From: Oryza sativa Japonica Group
Lineage: Eukaryota > Streptophyta > Magnoliopsida > Poales > Poaceae
Direction of reading: 5' to 3'
DNA length: 64,000 nt
Assembly (NCBI RefSeq): GCF_034140825.1
Contig: NC_089035.1
Coordinates: 34,507,501 to 34,571,500 of the forward strand
Under the pieces are notes generated by a model. That model had not been told where the DNA came from, did no database searches, and saw nothing but the letters and a program-made list of their open reading frames with translations. A program made the translations under genes and the position numbers. Positions 11,410 through 21,700 of this stretch are shown here, piece by piece (positions within the stretch are counted from its first letter, which is position 1; each line of letters begins with the position of its first letter).

Positions 11410-11740
11410 AGGACCCAAGGCGATTGAGAAGTCATTGAGCATGGAGAAAGTCAACTATGTCGTTGACTACTAAAAGAGGCCATTTCAGGCTGACTCCAAG
11501 TGTGAAACTAAACTTTTACAGAAACTTCCATGAAAAAATTTTATGTGTGTTTTTGAATTATCATGCTTTTTTTTTCTCTTTTGAATTATGGTTACAGACT
11601 ACACAATTCTTTCTCTTCAACAATAATCCGATCTCATTGGGAGAGACGATATTGGCTTTGTCTTCCGATCTCATTGGGAGAGACGATATTGGCTTTGTCT
11701 TTTGAGATGTGTAATTTGAGAGTTTGGTCATCGGCGGTCT
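11410..11740 (+). pseudogene. Decayed third copy of the LTP/AAI-like gene
   Basis: From about 11410 the sequence follows the 3' part of copy 2: gattgagaag, gcatggagaaagtc, then gttgactac followed directly by TAA where copy 2 has Tyr-Cys. The match runs through a lost splice donor (gtgaaactaa for gtggaagtaa), the intron tail, and an exon-2 equivalent ttacagactacacaattc with a damaged acceptor context. It continues into the 3' UTR (ggctttgtctttt, gtgtaatttg). The 5' two-thirds, including the signal peptide, is missing. A stray TATA-like tatataa lies at 11349. Confidence 0.85.
11628..11701 (+). repeat. Perfect 37-bp tandem duplication in the LTP pseudogene
   Basis: Two identical adjacent 37-base copies (11628-11664 and 11665-11701) beginning ccgatctcattgggagagac. 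They lie in the region equivalent to the 3' UTR of copy 2. Perfect identity suggests a recent slippage or repair event. Confidence 0.95.
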
Positions 11741-12780
11741 ATTCTAAGGCTGAGTTTGAACCTCCGAGTTCACAACATTTCTCTCTAGCATGAAAAATGG
11801 AGTGGCTAATTAGCATGCGATTAATTAAGTATTAGCTATAAAAAACTTAAAAAATATATTAATATATTTTTTTAAAGTAACTTTCCTATAGTTTTTTATA
11901 AAAAAAAGCATTGTTTGGCGGTTGCACATGAAAACTAGAGTAAAATTAGGAAATGGAGAAAATAACACACCCTGAGTCACTGGTAATGGTGGCAGCATGG
12001 GCGTTGATTGGTTTTTAGTGTGCACTGCTACTAAGTATATTTCCTCATTTATTTAAAACTTAGGTTATTCCGCCATTTTACGAAAGATATGGTCATCATA
12101 CATTAACAGAATATTGGGTGGTTAATTTGTTTTAACGAGATGGTCAGTGTGAACGGGGCCATGTACAAGTACATTCATATACTTAATTGTTACTGATATA
12201 GTGTGATTTGGTGCACATAAAACAAATCAAATCTCTTTAGCTAGCTTTTATTTTGGATGATTCATAATGCATGACAGGACAAGAGAACGGTATATGATAG
12301 GCTTGACCTTACCTGCAATTCTATCAACCCTTTTGAGCAGGGGTTAGTGCAACTGTTTCATTGTATAAACACAATTTTTGCACTAAAATAATGAACACAA
12401 GTTTGAGAGATCATCTGTATTGTGCCGGGACCCAAACCCATTCAGCTCTTGTAGAGCTCCTTGCAAATTTTTCGATCCTAGTCGGTTAAGGTGCTATGCC
12501 ATTTTATATTTTATGTATTACATCATGTTTTAAATATTATATAAAATTATATCAATAAGAGTTAATCTTGATTGGTTGAATGTAGTGTATTTAATGATAG
12601 TCATTTATTTCACAAATAAATAAAGAGATACTTATTAAAAGATAATTATTGTAACAAGATCTTAAATATCTTAGATGATGATAAAATGAATTGGAGGGAG
12701 AGATCAACTGCATTGATAGTGGCAACCGACACGTCCATTCGGGAGGCAGCTGCTCCTCGCGCGCCACGCGGCCCCTTGTT
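11741..12780. other. Intergenic stretch without a gene
   Basis: AT-rich with short repeat-like pieces (gcgattaattaagtattagc near 11817). No supported gene. The last 100 bases become GC-rich and enter the duplicated promoter of the F-box-like pseudogene. Confidence 0.55.
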
Positions 12781-12796
12781 CCACCCTTCACCTGAC

Positions 12797-12802
12797 CACG
12801 TG
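12797..12802 (+). promoter_or_regulatory. G-box in promoter of F-box-like pseudogene
   Basis: CACGTG within gaccacgtgtg, in the same context as the G-box at 16508 upstream of the intact paralogue. The duplication therefore included promoter sequence. Confidence 0.6.
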
Positions 12803-12898
12803 TGCTCCACCCGGCGCACCGGCCCACAGCCAGGACAGCCAGCTTCATTTCCCCCACTGGCCAGTGGCCACCGCTACCCGTTGTCACGCAAGGATCCA

Positions 12899-13688
12899 AT
12901 GTCTGAACCACTCCACTGGGAAGCACGTCGAGGAATGCGCGAGCCGACAACGCCGCCGTGGGGAGCACTTCCCATCGTGGTGCCCTTCCTAGACCCCAAG
13001 TCCTAGGCGGCGGCCTCCTGCGTCTGCACCTCCTGGAGCGCCGCCTTCGGCGCCGACGGTCTCTGGGTGCAGCTCTGCCGCTCCTAGTTCCCGTCCGCGC
13101 TCGGGCTCCTTCACCTGCTCGGCGGCGCCGAGGCTAGAGGCCCCCACTCGTCCCCGCATCGCCGCCTCTTCGGGCTGTTCCACGCCGCCTCCCACGGCCA
13201 GCAGGTCAAGCCCCCGCTCTCGCCCTCGACGACGTCTCCTTCGCCGTCGACATCATCGGGGCCAGCGGCAACGCCATCCTCTCCTTCGCAGTTGCCGCCC
13301 GAGACGCCGGACCCAAGAACAGTTCCAGTTCGGGGTGGACACGAGCGACAGGAACGCGGCGCTTTTGCCGGGGGAACGCTGGAGCGTGCGGTTGACGGCC
13401 GTGCGTGCCGGGGCGGGGCTCGCGCCTACGGCGTTCGTGATGGTGTACGCGGAGAATAAGGAGATGCCTGCGCCCCTCACTATCGGCATTCGCTTGCGTG
13501 GGGTGCTCCCCATACCTGGCTGCAGCGCGCGCGGCACGAGCATTCTGGTGGCGGAGGTGGAGATCATGGTGAGCATAGAGGAGAGGTTTGTGCGGGAGGT
13601 TAATTTCTGGGTGATGCAGCCTGACTACAGGCCCAGGTTCGTTAGCATCGACGATGGGCTCAGATACTTGCAGCAATTCCTCCTGTGA
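12899..13688 (+). pseudogene. F-box-like gene, tandem copy 1, decayed
   Basis: Colinear with the intact gene at 16805-17668. Recognisable blocks are VPFLDPKS, AASCVCTSW, DGLWVQLCRS, FPSALGLLHLL, then a C-terminal run (13335-13688) ending VSIDDGLRYLQQFLL. The frame is broken near 13004 by a TAG where the intact copy has Glu-Ser, again near 13087 (TAG for Gln/His), and by shifts near 13205-13320. The start context (ATG at 12899) and the upstream G-box are still present. No functional product is expected unless the 117-residue C-terminal frame is used. Confidence 0.85.
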
Positions 13689-13890
13689 AATGCGCGTTTC
13701 TCTTTTAGCCTTCAGGGTCAGTGTAGCGGTGATGAACCGTTGTTGATCGGCAGAACGTACCTATGTGTTTTGCGTCGTAAATCGATCTCCGTGTTTCTGT
13801 TGTAAATCGTCTTAGTTCTCTCTCTGGATAATAAATTGCGCTCTAAATCGTCTTAGTTGTTCTCTATGCGGATAATAAACTGCGTTCCAA
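13689..13890 (+). repeat. Repeated 3'-flank units between F-box-like copies
   Basis: The phrase aaatcgtcttagtt followed by ctctct and ggataataaa occurs at about 13803-13834 and again at about 13845-13880. A diverged pair with gtcttagttttaacttctc and tggatagtaa lies at 14960-15053. These look like repeated copies of one ancestral 3' UTR/terminator region, marking the boundaries of the duplicated gene units. Confidence 0.7.
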
Positions 13891-13894
13891 ATGT

Positions 13895-14533
13895 TTGATG
13901 ATCTGGGCGCAGCTCTGCCGCTCCCACTTTCCGTCCGCGCTCGGGCTCCTTCACCTGCTCGATGCCGACGGCGGCGCCGACGCCAGAGGACCCCATCACC
14001 CCACTCGTCCCCACACCGCCACCTCCCCCGGCAACCGGGCCCTCCAACCCCCGGGCCTCGCCATCGACATCGAGGCCGACAGCAACAACGTCCTCTCCTT
14101 CGCCGTCACCGCCCGCGACGCCGGCCCCAAGAACAGCGTGTTCCAGTTCGGGGTGGACACGGGCGACATGAACGAGGCAGTTGGGCGCGCGGAACGCTGG
14201 CGCGTCCGGTTGACGGCTGTGCTGGCGCGGGTCGAGCCGGGGTTCGCGCCTGCGGAATTCATGATGATTGACCCGGTGCCGGAGGAGTTGGAGATTCCGA
14301 AAGCGGACGAGATCGGCATGGGCGTGTGCGTGTACGCGGGGCTCCCCGCGCCTGGTGGTTGTGATGACTGGGGCGACGCGATTCCGGAGGCCCGGATGGA
14401 GATCAAGGTGACCGGAGAGAAGAGGTTCGTGCAGGAGGTTAATTTCGGGGTGACATTACTGACATCAGATAGTGATAGCGACGGCAGGTACGTGGACGAT
14501 GGGCTCAGGTACTTGCAGTATTTCCTTATGTAA
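13895..14533 (+). pseudogene. F-box-like gene, tandem copy 2, lacking the 5' (F-box) half
   Basis: An open frame of 212 residues aligned to the middle and C-terminal parts of the intact copy: LWAQLCRSHFPSALGLLHLL, IDIEADSNNVLSFAVTARD, FQFGVDTGDMNEAVGRAERW, and the end DDGLRYLQYFLM. The frame begins at DLW, after the F-box helices, directly next to the 3' flank of copy 1, so the first half was lost at the duplication junction. The surviving region is uninterrupted and the amino-acid pattern is kept, so a short protein could still be made. I prefer truncated gene relic to active gene. Confidence 0.7.
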
Positions 14534-14612
14534 TGCTTCATGCTTGCGTGTTCCGGTCTCTTCCACGATCAGTCCGTCAGTGTAGATGCGGTCTCTTTGG
14601 TTTGTGTTGTAA

Positions 14613-14956
14613 GGGCCTTTTTAGTTCACGAAATAAAATTTTTCTGGATGTCACATCGGACGTTTGACCGAATGTTGGAAAGATTTTTTGAACGCGAATG
14701 AAAAAACTAATTTCATAACTCGTCTGGAAACCGCGAGACGAATCTTTTAAACCTAATTAATCCACCATTAGCACATGTGGGTTACTATAGCGTTTATGGC
14801 TAATCATTGACTAATTAGGCTCAAAAGATTCGTCTCGCGATTTCCTCTCTAATTGTGCAATTAGTTTTTTTTATTCTACATTTAATGCTGCATGTATGTG
14901 TCTGAAGATTCGATATGATATTTTTGGGAAAAACTTTTTGAGAACTAAACGGGGCC
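14613..14956. mobile_element. Tourist-like MITE of a common rice family
   Basis: About 344 bp with ends gggcctttttagttc and gaactaaacggggcc. The interior carries ccgcgagacgaatctttt and its complement aaaagattcgtctcgcg, phrases I recognise from a very abundant rice MITE. The flanks read taa and aaa, an imperfect 3-bp duplication. Confidence 0.8.
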
Positions 14957-15053
14957 AAATCGTCTTAGTTTTATCCCTCTCTTTGGACAATAAACCGCTT
15001 TGTAAGTCGTCTTAGTTTTAACTTCTCTCTCAATCTCTCTGTATGGATAGTAA

Positions 15054-15179
15054 GGTTGTGTTTAATTCAGCGTAAAGTTTGAATTTTAATTGAAATTGGA
15101 GATGATGTTACTGAAAATTTATGTGTGTATGACATGTTGATGTGATGGAAAAGAAATAACTTTGGATCTAAACACAGCC
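15054..15179. mobile_element. Tourist-type MITE, 126 bp
   Basis: Ends ggttgtgttta and taaacacagcc, flanked by perfect TAA duplications (15051-15053 and 15180-15182). Same family as the elements at 32962, 46120 and 46738. Confidence 0.9.
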
Positions 15180-15412
15180 TAAACTGCGCTGCGAATGGTT
15201 TAGTTTGAATCTTAACCAATGACCGAACATGGAAGTATACATGGAACGAGAGGACCGCCACGGCGCCACTGCACCACTCATGGCAACTGACAACAAATAC
15301 GCCTCTCACAAACATGCTTCAATTTGTTGTTTGTGCGATCTGGTAGTGCAACTCAGGAGGTGTGAAGTTGCTGAGCGATCACAAATTCACAATAATCTCC
15401 TCCTAATTACAG

Positions 15413-15779
15413 GAAGTGGATTTTGATCCCTCGAGAGGATATCTACTCTCATTTTTTGCATGTCACTTAAATGGTTATTAAAAAATTTAAGAAGATATAT
15501 TAACATGTGATATATCACTCCATAAATATACAAGTTAAAATTTAACTTCTACATCTCGCAACGAAAAAACAAATTTGACTCTGAATATACGTTAACAAGC
15601 TGCGGTTTAATTTATTTTTTTCGTTACAAAATGTAGAAGTTGAATTTGAATTTACATGTTTGTGGAGTATTATATCACATGTTAATACACCTTCTCAAAT
15701 TGTTTTAAATTTTTTCATAACCATTTGCGTGACATGCAAAGAACGAAAGATATCTTCTCGAGAGATTAAAATAGTTTCT
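15413..15779. mobile_element. Inverted-repeat MITE with 10-11 bp flanking repeat
   Basis: About 366 bp. The left arm ggattttgatccctcgagag pairs with the right arm ctctcgagagattaaaatag-type complement, and the arms extend for well over 100 bases. It is flanked by ctaattacagg at 15403-15413 and 15780-15790, consistent with the 9-11 bp duplications of Mutator-like elements. Confidence 0.8.
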
Positions 15780-16507
15780 CTAATTACAGGCTACGGATGC
15801 AAATATTAATGGCAATTAAGTTATTCCGGTTTGGCCGTTTTGGACACCCTTACATGAGACAATGATAACTTGGAACACTAGCTGTACCGTTAGATAAACC
15901 TGTTAAGATAGCTTTTGTTACACATGAAAGTTTCATAATCTGTTAATTTCAGTAAGTCTCACCTTATATGCTTCGGCCTATGACAATCATATCATATTAT
16001 CAGTGCACTAAACCATGATGTCGCTCTTCCCCGATCCTAGAATTAACACATGATCTCCCTCCCTGTTTATAAAATTGAGCGTGTGAATTAAGGAGACTAA
16101 AATTTTATAAAACAAAATGACAATTGTAGCACAAAACAATACTGGATATTCAGCAGTACTTGTTTCGTATCTATGTAACACCAAAAACAAATAGTCAAAT
16201 ACAATCGCAGGCCATTGGGCTTTGAAATCGGACAAATAAACTTCCTCCTTGATTGGGCTGGGTCGCGTACCCGAATCGTGCTCCATTGGATCTCTTCTGT
16301 AGAGAGGCAGAAGTGGAGAACAGAAGAACAGCTAACAAGTAACAAAGGCACAAAGCCATCGAAATGACGAAATGTCCAACCCTCGTGCCTCGTCGACGCT
16401 TGCATGGGAACGAGCAACTTGGCGACCATCCTCTCGGCACGTTTCTTCCCAAGGCAACTCCGCGCCACGCGCCTTGCTCGTGCCGCGCCACCGTGTTCCT
16501 CTCGGAC

Positions 16508-16513
16508 CACGTG
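16508..16513 (+). promoter_or_regulatory. G-box upstream of intact F-box-like gene
   Basis: CACGTG in the context gaccacgtgtgcgccaccc, shared with the decayed copy at 12797. The palindrome is the classic plant bZIP/bHLH site; function here is inferred from retention in both copies. Confidence 0.55.
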
Positions 16514-16804
16514 TGCGCCACCCGCGCGCACGCACGCGCGCGCGCTCACCGCTGATCGATCTCTAGACCTTTCCACCCCCGTCGCCGCTGTTCAAATTCA
16601 TATCCGTTGCATTCGTACAGCATCCGGACTCGCCTATAAACAGGTTGATAAACTAGTCGAACTACGGATATGAAACCGTAATCTCATCCAATTTGGCCGT
16701 CGTGCTGTACCCACCAACCTGTCGATATAAGGCAAGCCGTTTCGGCGAATCGATTGGTTTCTTTCCGCTACCTGTTTCCCCCTTCCACCTCCAGATTGAT
16801 TGAT

Positions 16805-17668
16805 ATGCTTGCTTGCGCGGCGGTGGAAGCTGACGGCTCGGTCTCGCGTGCGCGGAAAAGGCCGCGCATTGGCGTGAGCGCGGAGCCCGCGCGGCCGACG
16901 GCGCCAATGCTGGGATCTGAACCTCCGTGGTTGGTGCTCCGGCTGGTGGGTCCCTTCCTCGACGCCGAGTCGCTCGCGGCGGCCTCCTGCGTCTCCACCG
17001 CCTGCCGCGAGGCCTTCACCGCCGAGGACCTCTGGTCCAAGCTCTTGCGCTCCCAGTACCCATCCGCTCTCGGCCTCCTTCCCATGCAGGGCAATGGCGA
17101 CGACGCCAGCGGCCGGAGCTCGTCGCCGTACCGCCGCCTGTTCGCGCTGTTCCGGTCCGCCTCCGCCCGCCGCCGCGCGCTCCCGCCACCGCGCCTCGCC
17201 CTCGACGATGTCACCTTCGCCATCGACATCTTCGCGGCCAGCGGCGAGAACACCCTCTCGTTCGTCGTCGCCGCCCGCGACGCCATCGCCAAGACCGGCC
17301 GTTTCCAGTTCGAGGTCGACCTGACCGGCCGGAACGCGGCGGTCGGGCGGGGGGAGTTCTGGAGCGTCCGGTGGACGGCTTTGCGGGCGGGGCTGATCGG
17401 GTTTGCCCCCTTGGCGGTCGAGATGATGGACGCGAAGGCCCCGGCGGCGAGGGCGCGCGCGCTGTTCGGTGGCGCGACGGGGGAGACCTGGGCCACGGGG
17501 TGTCTCCCGGCGCCTGGCTGCGGCGGCGCGACGGTGGAGGCGGAGGTGGTGTTCGAAGTGTCCAGCGAGGAGAGGCTGTTGGAGAAGGTGAGGTTCGGTG
17601 TGATGGCGCAGTGTAGGTACGTGAGCATCGACGATGGGCTCAGATACTTGCAACACTTCCTCCTGTAA
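16805..17668 (+). CDS. F-box-like protein, intact tandem copy
   Basis: Intronless gene for 287 residues. A degenerate F-box (about residues 37-85: WLVLRLVGPFLDAESLAAAS, then VSTACREAF, EDLWSKLL) would bind Skp1 and place the protein in an SCF ubiquitin ligase. The rest is a C-terminal domain with LSFVVAARDA, FQFEVDLTGRN and a conserved end YVSIDDGLRYLQHFLL, shared with both decayed copies and resembling At5g39250-type plant F-box proteins. I start at 16805 rather than an in-frame ATG at 16754, because similarity to the pseudogene begins just after it. Very GC-rich 5' half, normal for grass genes. Target substrate unknown. The neighbours are its own decayed duplicates, so the family is local and unstable. 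Confidence 0.8.
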   Translation: MLACAAVEADGSVSRARKRPRIGVSAEPARPTAPMLGSEPPWLVLRLVGPFLDAESLAAASCVSTACREAFTAEDLWSKLLRSQYPSALGLLPMQGNGDDASGRSSSPYRRLFALFRSASARRRALPPPRLALDDVTFAIDIFAASGENTLSFVVAARDAIAKTGRFQFEVDLTGRNAAVGRGEFWSVRWTALRAGLIGFAPLAVEMMDAKAPAARARALFGGATGETWATGCLPAPGCGGATVEAEVVFEVSSEERLLEKVRFGVMAQCRYVSIDDGLRYLQHFLL

Positions 17669-18747
17669 CGCACGCCCTTCTTCTCCTTCCGATCGTCAGA
17701 CATGACGTGGCTACTTCAAATTGTAAATCGTGTTAAATAGTACTACTAGCTATCTATTTTCTTCTTGGGATCAATGTTGAAGTTCCAAATATTCGTCGTC
17801 GTCGTTGTTTTTTTCAACGTTGCAAATTGTTGGAAACTCGGGGTCTCATCGATCTTTCAGTTATGAGCTTGTTACAAGTCCAAATGGTTTATTAATGATA
17901 AAAAGTAATTTATAGATATTTTTTATATATGTAATTAGCGACTTAAAAGTTAATTTTGAAAAAGAAAATACTGATTGGAAATATTTTGAAATTAACTACA
18001 CACAAAATAAATTGTAAAATTTAAATTTTGGCAAACGGTTGATTTGACGAGTCCTCGATCTTTCGGGGCTAGCCTGTGCTGCAAATTGTTGATGTTGTAT
18101 AACACCGATGGCAGTTGAGAACGAGTATAACATACTTTTCTGTAAACCACACCTTTCATTCATCGTTCATTAAAGGCAAGTAGGCGACAGTCATCGTCCT
18201 TGGCTAACAGTATGACACCGAGAGACGAAAACATGGTGCTTTACTCCTTCCTTTTCTTTTCTTTAAAGGCAGGGCTCTACTTGACTACTACTGCCAAATA
18301 AAAACACTTCCAAAATATAACAAGATGTTAGTTTGCCTGAAAACAACAGGTGAGAGAAGCACCCATGGAACACATCAGGATACACTGTTTACATACCTCG
18401 TGCGGCCAGTCGCCTGTTACAAACTCCATTGAATTGAATAGCCTTTTCCTGGTTGTCTATCTGCACTACGCGCAGATCAAAGAAAACATTCCGTGTGAAT
18501 AATCTCGAGCTAGTACGATCCACACGATTACCATCGGACGGCCAGCAGAGAAACCGCTTTCTCGTCCAACATGGGCCGGGCCGGATAACCGATTAACACC
18601 AAGATGGGCCATTTCGGATAGCACCGAGAGACTCCGCGGGGGCTCACCGGCGGCACGGCCCGGCCGCCACGGCGCGCATCGCCACGCTCCCCTTCCCTTC
18701 TTTAGCGCGGCCACGTCGCGGCGCCTCGCGCCCTAGCTCGCCCGCCC
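17669..18747. other. Intergenic stretch between F-box-like and AP-endonuclease genes
   Basis: 3' flank of the F-box-like gene, then AT-rich sequence. From about 18590 it is a GC-rich promoter region for the next gene (ggcgcctcgcgccctagctc). No gene or clear transposon seen. Confidence 0.6.
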
Positions 18748-21700
18748 ATGCCGCTGCTCCTGCGCGGCGGCTCCCTCTTCCGTCTCTACGGGTACGGTTC
18801 CCGTCCCCCCTCCCTTCTCCTGCTCTCCCCGCTCTTACGCGCATTTGTTCTTCCCGTGCCGGTTCGATGCGCAGCAGTTCTGGATACGGGTGTCGTGCTC
18901 CTAGGGTTTACCTTTGGTGACGAATCGAAATCCGAGTTCCCAAATTTCTTCTAGACGGTGTCGCATAAATGTGCTACGTACTAGGCCTGAGTTCATTGCA
19001 TTTGTGGGGATGCATCATTTTTTTAAAAAAAAAAAGAATCCCCTTAGGAATCGCTCACAGTTAACTCTTGTTTGCTCATATTAGCAGTACGGATAGGTCA
19101 GGGCGCTGTCAAACGCTGTGGCGTTTCTGCCACTTTGCATTGAGGAAATTCTGTGCTTTTGTTCTGCATTTGGAGTCCTTGGCACAAGAATCACTTGAAA
19201 CTTGTTTCTGTGACTGTAGGTGTGGCTGTGGGCTTCCAAGCGCAAATTTCAGTCCCAGCAAACTAGCACTGATAAGACTAAGCTTGATGATGGCAGAAAC
19301 ACGAGCCACCTATTCGCGTCGAGCTGCCTCTAAGAATACTGATATCAAGAAAGATGATGAACATGTCCTTGAAAAGGTTAGCCTTTTTATGCCCTTTGTA
19401 CTAAACAGGTGGCATTATCCACTGTAACTTGTTTATGGTTGGATCACTTATTTGCTTTGACTATAGGAGGATGTTGCTGAAAGCAAATTGGAGATAGAGC
19501 AACTTAGGAATGACCCCGATCGACTCCAATCCATGACAGTGAAGGAGCTCAGGGAAATCACGAGGTTTAGATTTACCACATACCCACATCCTTCGTTTAT
19601 TTTCAGTCGATGATAATTGATTGCCTCTCTAATTTAGTTCTTGTGAATTTAAAGGATGATGGGAATTCCTGTAAAAGGCAACAAGAAAGATTTGGTATCA
19701 GCCCTGATGGATTCTCTGGGTAAGGAAAGAAATGGTGTAAATTACTTAGGGTGCGTTTGGATCCAAGGCTAGATCAAGCCTAGCCTAGCCAGGCAAGACC
19801 AGGTGTTTGGAATCGTGAAAAAATCCTAACTTTTGAGGGCGAGCTAGCCTGCAGGGGCGAGAAAAAACTGGCTCACGAGGGAGAGCCAAATCGGCTCGCC
19901 TCCGACGGCAAACTTCTCACGTGCGACTTTCTTCAACAACCAGGCTTCATTCTTGCCGAACTATAGGGCTAGCAGATCGTGTATCTATTTCGCTGCCATC
20001 TTCTTGTTAAATCACTCCATCTTTCCAGTCATGGATGAATGCATACGATACGAGCTGCTAGCTAGCCTGCTACCATTCCAAGCCACAGATAGCAAATGAA
20101 CCAAACGGACGGGTACGGCAAACCCAGCAAGCAGGCAATGAGTTGGTTTGCCTTTGCCTAGCAAGGCTAGCTAGGCAAGGGAACCAAACGCTCCCTTACA
20201 CATTTGTAGTAATTCTTGCTCTTCAGAACTAAAACAACAAGCCAATACCTGTCCTTCCACAAACTAATTGTTCCAATCATGCGCCCCCCGGCAGCACTAA
20301 CATAAGTCATTTTTATTCCTACAAATTCTAATATAGGTACCCAAAGAGATAGCCATCTCATTGCTGTAGCTCTCTACTACTATATAATGTTTCAAGGGTG
20401 CCATTTTTACTGGATGCTGGAATCCTTTCTGCAGGTAAAGTGGGAACTTCATCAGTTGAGAAGATTGGTGTGTCTGAAGTACCTTCAAAAAGAAAAGGTG
20501 CTTCAGTAGTAGTTGAACAAAACATAGATAGTTCTGAGGTCATTTCTGAAACTCCTAGTAAGAGAAGTAGAGCAAAGAACAAAGGAACCGCTGAGGAGAG
20601 TTCTGGGGCTAATGTCAAGCAAAGCAAGACATCAGTCCAGAAGAAAAAGCTAGTTGGTATGTCCATTCATTCTTCCATTAATATTTTCTTAATTAGTTTT
20701 TCATTTTAAAAATTACCTCTCTCTTGGCTGATTATGTGATAATCCATTCTAGTCCAAGGTGCCAGTGTGGACCATGAAGAACCTTGGACTGTACTTGTAC
20801 ACAAGAAACCACAACCTGCCTGGATTCCTTATAATCCTAAGGTCATGAGGTCTCCATCTCTTAGCAAGGATACGAAGGCTCTAAAGATTCTGTCATGGAA
20901 TGTGAATGGATTAAAAGCTTTACTTAAATCGAGGGGCTTCTCTATTCATCAGTTAGCTCAGAGGGAGGACTTCGATATACTATGCCTACAAGAGACAAAA
21001 ATGCAGGCAAGATATGATTTTAGTTTTTCTTATGCAAAATTACCATCTAAAATTGGACAAAAGGTTCTTTCTTGGGGAAATGGTATCTTTTCTTCTCTCT
21101 GAATTGTTTTCATCCTTCACTGCTATAGTTTATTAACCAGGAATTACGTTATTTTGAGCAGGAGAAGGATGTAGAAGTCATTAAGGAAGGTCTACTTGAA
21201 GGCTATACCCATAGTTTCTGGACATGCAGTGTATCAAAGCTTGGCTATTCGGGGACTGCAATAATTTCAAGGGTGTGCACTGCTATTCTCACATCCTACC
21301 ACAATGATCATTGCAAAATGGCTACAACCTCTAATGCATCATATCTCATGTTTGTTGGTTTGCTTCGTTTTGTGCCTTATATCTTGTTTTTATCTATAAT
21401 GTGTTGTGTTCTGCAAATTCCTTTAGGTGAAACCACTCTCTATCAAGTACGGGCTTGGTGTGCCAGACCATGATACTGAAGGGAGGGTCGTCACAGTGGA
21501 GTTCAATGATTTTTACCTCCTGACTGCTTATGTACCAAATTCTGGTGATGGTCTAAAAAGATTGGTAATTCTGCTTATTTTAATCTTGTTATCATTGAGA
21601 GTTGATAATTCAGATAAGTTAAATCCATAACCATATATTACCGTGCAGACTTACAGGGTCACAGAATGGGATCCAAGCCTTGGTAACTACATGAAAGTAT

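Noticed and set aside
16634-17703. 340- and 311-residue minus-strand frames over the F-box-like gene
   Set aside because: Antisense shadows of a GC-rich exon; the sense frame is supported by two paralogues.
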